This document shows positions 6,422 through 8,500 of a stretch of DNA of 8,500 nt, piece after piece. Origin of the DNA: Gemmatimonas sp. UBA2094 (lineage in GTDB: Bacteria; Gemmatimonadota; Gemmatimonadetes; Gemmatimonadales; Gemmatimonadaceae); the NCBI GenBank assembly GCA_002331565.1, contig DCZC01000155.1:1-8500 (forward strand). Reading direction: 5' to 3'. The first letter of the stretch is position 1, and every line of letters begins with the position of its first letter. The notes beneath the pieces were generated by a model that searched no databases, was not told the origin of the DNA, and was given only the letters and a program-made list of their open reading frames with translations. A program made the position numbers and the translations under genes.

Positions 6422-7057
6422 TTAGCCCTCCGCGGAGTTGAGCGCCGACGACTCGATCACCACGACATCCGACCAGAGGATGTGGTAGGTGCTCGCATCG
6501 CTGTACGGCAGGACATGCGCGCGGCCGAGGTTCCGGGCGCTCAGGTACACGTTCGGCTTCACGCCGTCCGTGAGGAGGAGCACCTTCTTGTCGGCCACGC
6601 CGAGGGACGCGAGGAACTGCGTCATCGCCTTGGTCTTCGGGGCGCTGTAGTTCAGCGCATCCACGATGATCACGGCATTCTCGCGGGCCCGGGCGTTCAG
6701 CGCACTCTTGCGGGCGAGCTGGCGCACCTGCCGCGGCACGATCTGGGTGTAGCTGCGCGGCTGCGGGCCGAACACGGTACCACCGCCCGGCCAGTTCGGG
6801 GCGCGCGTCGAGCCCTGACGGGCGCGACCGGTCCCCTTCTGCTTCCACGGCTTCTGGTTGCCGCCGGTGACTTCACCGCGCGTCTTGGTCTTGGCCGTGC
6901 CCTGGCGACGGTTGGCGAGGAACGCCTTTACCGCCTGGTGCATGACCGGCACGTTGACGATCCCGTCGAACGTACCCTCGGGAAGCTGGCGCGTGCCGCC
7001 CTGCTTCCCCTGCGCCGAGTACACAGGCGCCTCGAAGGTCTTGGTTTCCGCCGTCAT
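6422..7057 (-). CDS. rplD: 50S ribosomal protein L4
   Basis: L4 binds domain I of 23S rRNA and its long loop reaches the tunnel constriction opposite L22. In E. coli it also represses the S10 operon by transcription attenuation and translation control. The product has 211 residues, normal for the family. The tunnel loop is clear: [20 protein letters not shown] (60-79), then [19 protein letters not shown] to about 98. The globular domain follows, with [20 protein letters not shown] (116-135) and [15 protein letters not shown] at the end. It starts at 7057, only 2 bases after the rplC stop, with CAGGG upstream. Autoregulation here is only an analogy; the 69-base leader before rpsJ is much shorter than the E. 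coli S10 leader. Confidence 0.98.
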   Translation of the reverse strand: MTAETKTFEAPVYSAQGKQGGTRQLPEGTFDGIVNVPVMHQAVKAFLANRRQGTAKTKTRGEVTGGNQKPWKQKGTGRARQGSTRAPNWPGGGTVFGPQPRSYTQIVPRQVRQLARKSALNARARENAVIIVDALNYSAPKTKAMTQFLASLGVADKKVLLLTDGVKPNVYLSARNLGRAHVLPYSDASTYHILWSDVVVIESSALNSAEG

Positions 7058-7059
7058 GA

Positions 7060-7740
7060 TCAGCCCTGCTTCCGCACGAAGACGATGCCGTTGGTCGGCC
7101 CCGCCACGCTGCCGCGCAGATAAATGAGGTTACGCTCCGCGTCCACCTTTTCCACGCGGATGCTGAGCGCCGTGTGCTGCTTGTTGCCGTACTGACCCGG
7201 CATCTTCTTGCCCTTGATGACGCGCGACGGGTCGGTACCCGCGCCGATCGAGCCGGGCTTGCGATGCTTGGTGTTACCGTGCGTGTTCGGACCACCGCCG
7301 AAGCCGTGGCGCTTCACGACACCCTGAAAACCACGCCCCTTGGACGTGCCGGTGACCTTCACGCGCTCACCCGGCGTGAAGATGTCCACCTTGATCACGT
7401 CGCCCACGGAGTAGGCGGGGACGGCGCCGTTGCCCGGCGCGTCGTCCAGACGGAAGCTCTTCAGCACGGCGGGCGCGGCCTCGAGGCCGGCCTTCTGCGC
7501 GTGTCCGAGCTCCGCCTTCGTGGCGCGCGCGCCCTTCGGCGTGCGCTCACCCTTCTTGTTGGGGCGCGCCGTGCGCTGCGCGCCATATCCGAGCTCCACC
7601 GAAGCGAACCCCGCCGTGTCCGCCGTCATCACCTTGGTGACGGGGTTTGGCGTGGCCTCCACCACGGTGCAGGGCACTTGCTGCCCCTGCTCGTTGAACA
7701 GCTGGGTCATCCCCAGCTTCTTGCCGATGATGCCGATCAT
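7060..7740 (-). CDS. rplC: 50S ribosomal protein L3
   Basis: L3 is an early-assembly 23S rRNA-binding protein whose long extension reaches close to the peptidyl-transferase centre. The ATG at 7740 gives 226 residues starting [15 protein letters not shown], the classical L3 opening; the frame stays open upstream to 7824 but that part is not L3-like. The central extension runs about 134-180: [35 protein letters not shown] and [11 protein letters not shown]. The site matching E. coli Gln150, methylated by PrmB (SIGQNQ), reads SIGAGT here, so that modification is not expected. The C-terminal end is [20 protein letters not shown], as usual. GGAG stands 11 bases before the start. A 193-base spacer separates it from rpsJ, unlike the tight junctions downstream. 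Confidence 0.98.
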   Translation of the reverse strand: MIGIIGKKLGMTQLFNEQGQQVPCTVVEATPNPVTKVMTADTAGFASVELGYGAQRTARPNKKGERTPKGARATKAELGHAQKAGLEAAPAVLKSFRLDDAPGNGAVPAYSVGDVIKVDIFTPGERVKVTGTSKGRGFQGVVKRHGFGGGPNTHGNTKHRKPGSIGAGTDPSRVIKGKKMPGQYGNKQHTALSIRVEKVDAERNLIYLRGSVAGPTNGIVFVRKQG

Positions 7741-7832
7741 GAATGAACTCACTCCGTACGAGTCGCGGTCATCCCGAGTGGATGCCCGTTGGACTATGGA
7801 TGGTGCCGCCCTGTGCAGCCCCATCAGTACGC

Positions 7833-7862
7833 GCCGCCTTTCCGGGGAAAGCCTGCCGCGGC
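7833..7862 (-). promoter_or_regulatory. Hairpin in the rpsJ-rplC spacer
   Basis: Transcript: GCCGC, then 6 unpaired bases, then CTTTCC-CC-GGAAAG, then GCGGC. This gives a 6-bp inner stem and a 5-bp outer stem with a one-sided bulge. The 2-base loop would open at least one inner pair. No T-run follows. Function unknown. Confidence 0.35.
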
Positions 7863-7896
7863 GTGAACTTCCGCTGTCCTGCGTCCTGCCACTACG

Positions 7897-7930
7897 ACCT
7901 GCACCCGTCGAACTGCCGACGGCAGCAGGT
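7897..7930 (-). promoter_or_regulatory. Two-part hairpin right after the rpsJ stop
   Basis: Transcript: outer stem ACCTGC/GCAGGT (6 bp, perfect), a 2x2 internal loop, inner stem CCGTCG/CGACGG (6 bp, perfect) and a 6-base loop GCAGTT. It begins 3 bases after the TAG of rpsJ. Twelve perfect pairs in this arrangement are unlikely by chance. No T-run follows, so it is not a standard terminator; pausing, mRNA 3'-end protection or an r-protein binding site are possible roles. Confidence 0.5.
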
Positions 7931-7933
7931 GTG

Positions 7934-8242
7934 CTACTCCACCTTGATTTCGACGTCGACGCCGGCCGGGAGATCGAGCTTGGTCAGCGCGTCCACCGTA
8001 CCGACACGCGAATCGAGGATGTCGATCACGCGCTTGTGCGTCTTGAGCTCGAACTGCTCACGCGACTTCTTGTCGACGTGCGGCGAACGGAGCACCGTCC
8101 AACGCTGCGTCTTGGTCGGGAGCGGGATCGGGCCCGATACCGATGCGCCGGTCTTCTCGGCCGTGCGGACGATGTCCGCCGAAGCCTGGTCGATCACGGC
8201 GTGGTCAAATGCCTTGAGGCGAATGCGAATGCGGCCAGCCAT
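7934..8242 (-). CDS. rpsJ: 30S ribosomal protein S10 (NusE)
   Basis: S10 is a 30S head protein and, as NusE, pairs with NusB in transcription antitermination and links ribosomes to RNA polymerase through NusG. The ATG at 8242 gives 102 residues, one fewer than E. coli, starting [18 protein letters not shown]. The family blocks are intact: [20 protein letters not shown] (36-55), then [20 protein letters not shown] (56-75), and the end [16 protein letters not shown] lies about 7 bases upstream. The frame is open upstream to 8302, but that part runs through the tuf-rpsJ hairpin and has no S10 similarity, so it is not used. It is followed by a 193-base structured spacer rather than directly by rplC. 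Confidence 0.98.
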   Translation of the reverse strand: MAGRIRIRLKAFDHAVIDQASADIVRTAEKTGASVSGPIPLPTKTQRWTVLRSPHVDKKSREQFELKTHKRVIDILDSRVGTVDALTKLDLPAGVDVEIKVE

Positions 8243-8268
8243 CTCTGTTCCTGGGAGCCTGTGCGGCC

Positions 8269-8296
8269 GGCGGTGAGGACCGGAGCCCTCACCGCC
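8269..8296 (-). promoter_or_regulatory. Perfect 10-bp hairpin between tuf and rpsJ
   Basis: Transcript: GGCGGTGAGG-GCTCCGGT-CCTCACCGCC, a perfect 10-bp stem with an 8-base loop, 15 bases after the tuf stop and 26 bases before the rpsJ start. No T-run follows, so full termination is doubtful. It lies where the S10-operon leader would be, so partial termination between tuf and the S10 genes, or an r-protein-responsive leader, are reasonable ideas. It need not be more than an mRNA processing or stability element. Confidence 0.55.
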
Positions 8297-8311
8297 CGCC
8301 ACCAGTCGTGA

Positions 8312-8500
8312 TTAGGCGAGGATCTTGGTAACGACGCCGGCGCCGACCGTGCGGCCACCCTCACGGATGGCGAAGCGCAGCTGCTCTTCCATGGCGATCG
8401 GGATGATGAGGTCGATCGTCATCGTCACGTTGTCGCCCGGCATCACCATCTCCATCCCTTCGGGGAGCTCGATGTTGCCCGTCACGTCCGTCGTGCGGAA
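8312..8500 (-). CDS. tuf: Elongation factor Tu, C-terminal end (5' part outside window)
   Basis: EF-Tu carries aminoacyl-tRNA to the ribosomal A site as a GTP complex. Only the last 62 residues are in the window, all from beta-barrel domain 3; the GTPase domain lies beyond the right edge. The frame reads [20 protein letters not shown], then [20 protein letters not shown], then [22 protein letters not shown] and TAA. This is the standard EF-Tu C-terminus without insertion or loss. Its place directly before rpsJ is the str-S10 junction seen in many bacteria. A hairpin follows the stop, but the spacer to rpsJ is only 69 bases, so read-through into the S10 genes is likely. Confidence 0.98.
   Translation of the reverse strand, partial: FRTTDVTGNIELPEGMEMVMPGDNVTMTIDLIIPIAMEEQLRFAIREGGRTVGAGVVTKILA

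Larger units (their letters stand above)
7741..7933 (-). other. Long structured spacer between rpsJ and rplC
   Basis: These 193 bases lie where most bacteria have a short gap. I see no gene: the only open frame reaching rplC is its own upstream continuation (from 7824), which has no L3 similarity and codon use unlike the neighbours. In the transcribed direction the spacer starts with a two-part hairpin 3 bases after the rpsJ stop (7930-7897), then a second hairpin (7862-7833), then a short stem ACTC/GAGT (7763-7751) that would overlap the rplC ribosome binding site. No T-run follows the hairpins. An internal promoter, a processing site or an r-protein binding site are all possible; none is proved. 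Confidence 0.6.

Noticed and set aside
7741..7824. Upstream continuation of the rplC frame (28 extra codons from an ATG at 7824)
   Set aside because: L3 starts canonically at [13 protein letters not shown] with GGAG upstream; the extra part has no L3 similarity and atypical codon use.
8243..8302. Upstream continuation of the rpsJ frame (20 extra codons)
   Set aside because: It runs through the perfect hairpin between tuf and rpsJ, and S10 starts canonically at [10 protein letters not shown] with AGGA upstream.

Overview
The window is an uninterrupted run of 18 translation genes, all on the minus strand, read from the right edge to the left. It covers the 3' end of tuf (EF-Tu), then the S10-type block rpsJ-rplC-rplD-rplW-rplB-rpsS-rplV-rpsC-rplP-rpmC-rpsQ, then the spc-type block rplN-rplX-rplE-rpsN-rpsH-rplF. 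rplF runs off the left edge. The order is the classical bacterial str/S10/spc order with tuf directly before rpsJ. Nothing foreign is inserted: I see no mobile element, CRISPR array, tRNA, rRNA or defence-type gene.

The DNA is GC-rich with strong G/C preference at third codon positions, which is why long open frames also appear on the opposite strand; these are shadows. The organism is a high-GC bacterium. The 101-residue S14 with one cysteine is the zinc-independent form. Gemmatimonadota is my best guess from overall protein character, but I cannot prove it from this window.

Right to left: tuf end (8500-8312); a 69-base spacer with a perfect 10-bp hairpin; rpsJ (8242-7934); an unusually long 193-base spacer with two hairpins; then rplC to rpsN (7740-1104) packed with junctions between an 11-base overlap and a 24-base gap; a second long spacer of 196 bases after rpsN, also opening with a strong hairpin; then rpsH and partial rplF. 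Several Shine-Dalgarno sequences lie inside the last codons of the upstream gene, so much of the cluster looks translationally coupled.

Together the genes make EF-Tu (aminoacyl-tRNA delivery) and proteins of both subunits: the exit-tunnel set L4, L22, L23, L24 and L29, the peptidyl-transferase-proximal set L2, L3 and L16, the central-protuberance protein L5, the L6 and L14 factor/bridge side, and 30S proteins S3, S8, S10, S14, S17 and S19. The region is ordinary housekeeping DNA. The points worth a second look are small: a 60-residue Ala/Gly/Lys-rich N-terminal extension on L5, shorter extensions on L24 and S17, two structured spacers in an otherwise compact operon, and recurring dual-use C-terminal codons/ribosome binding sites. 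I found no convincing evidence of a new biological system.
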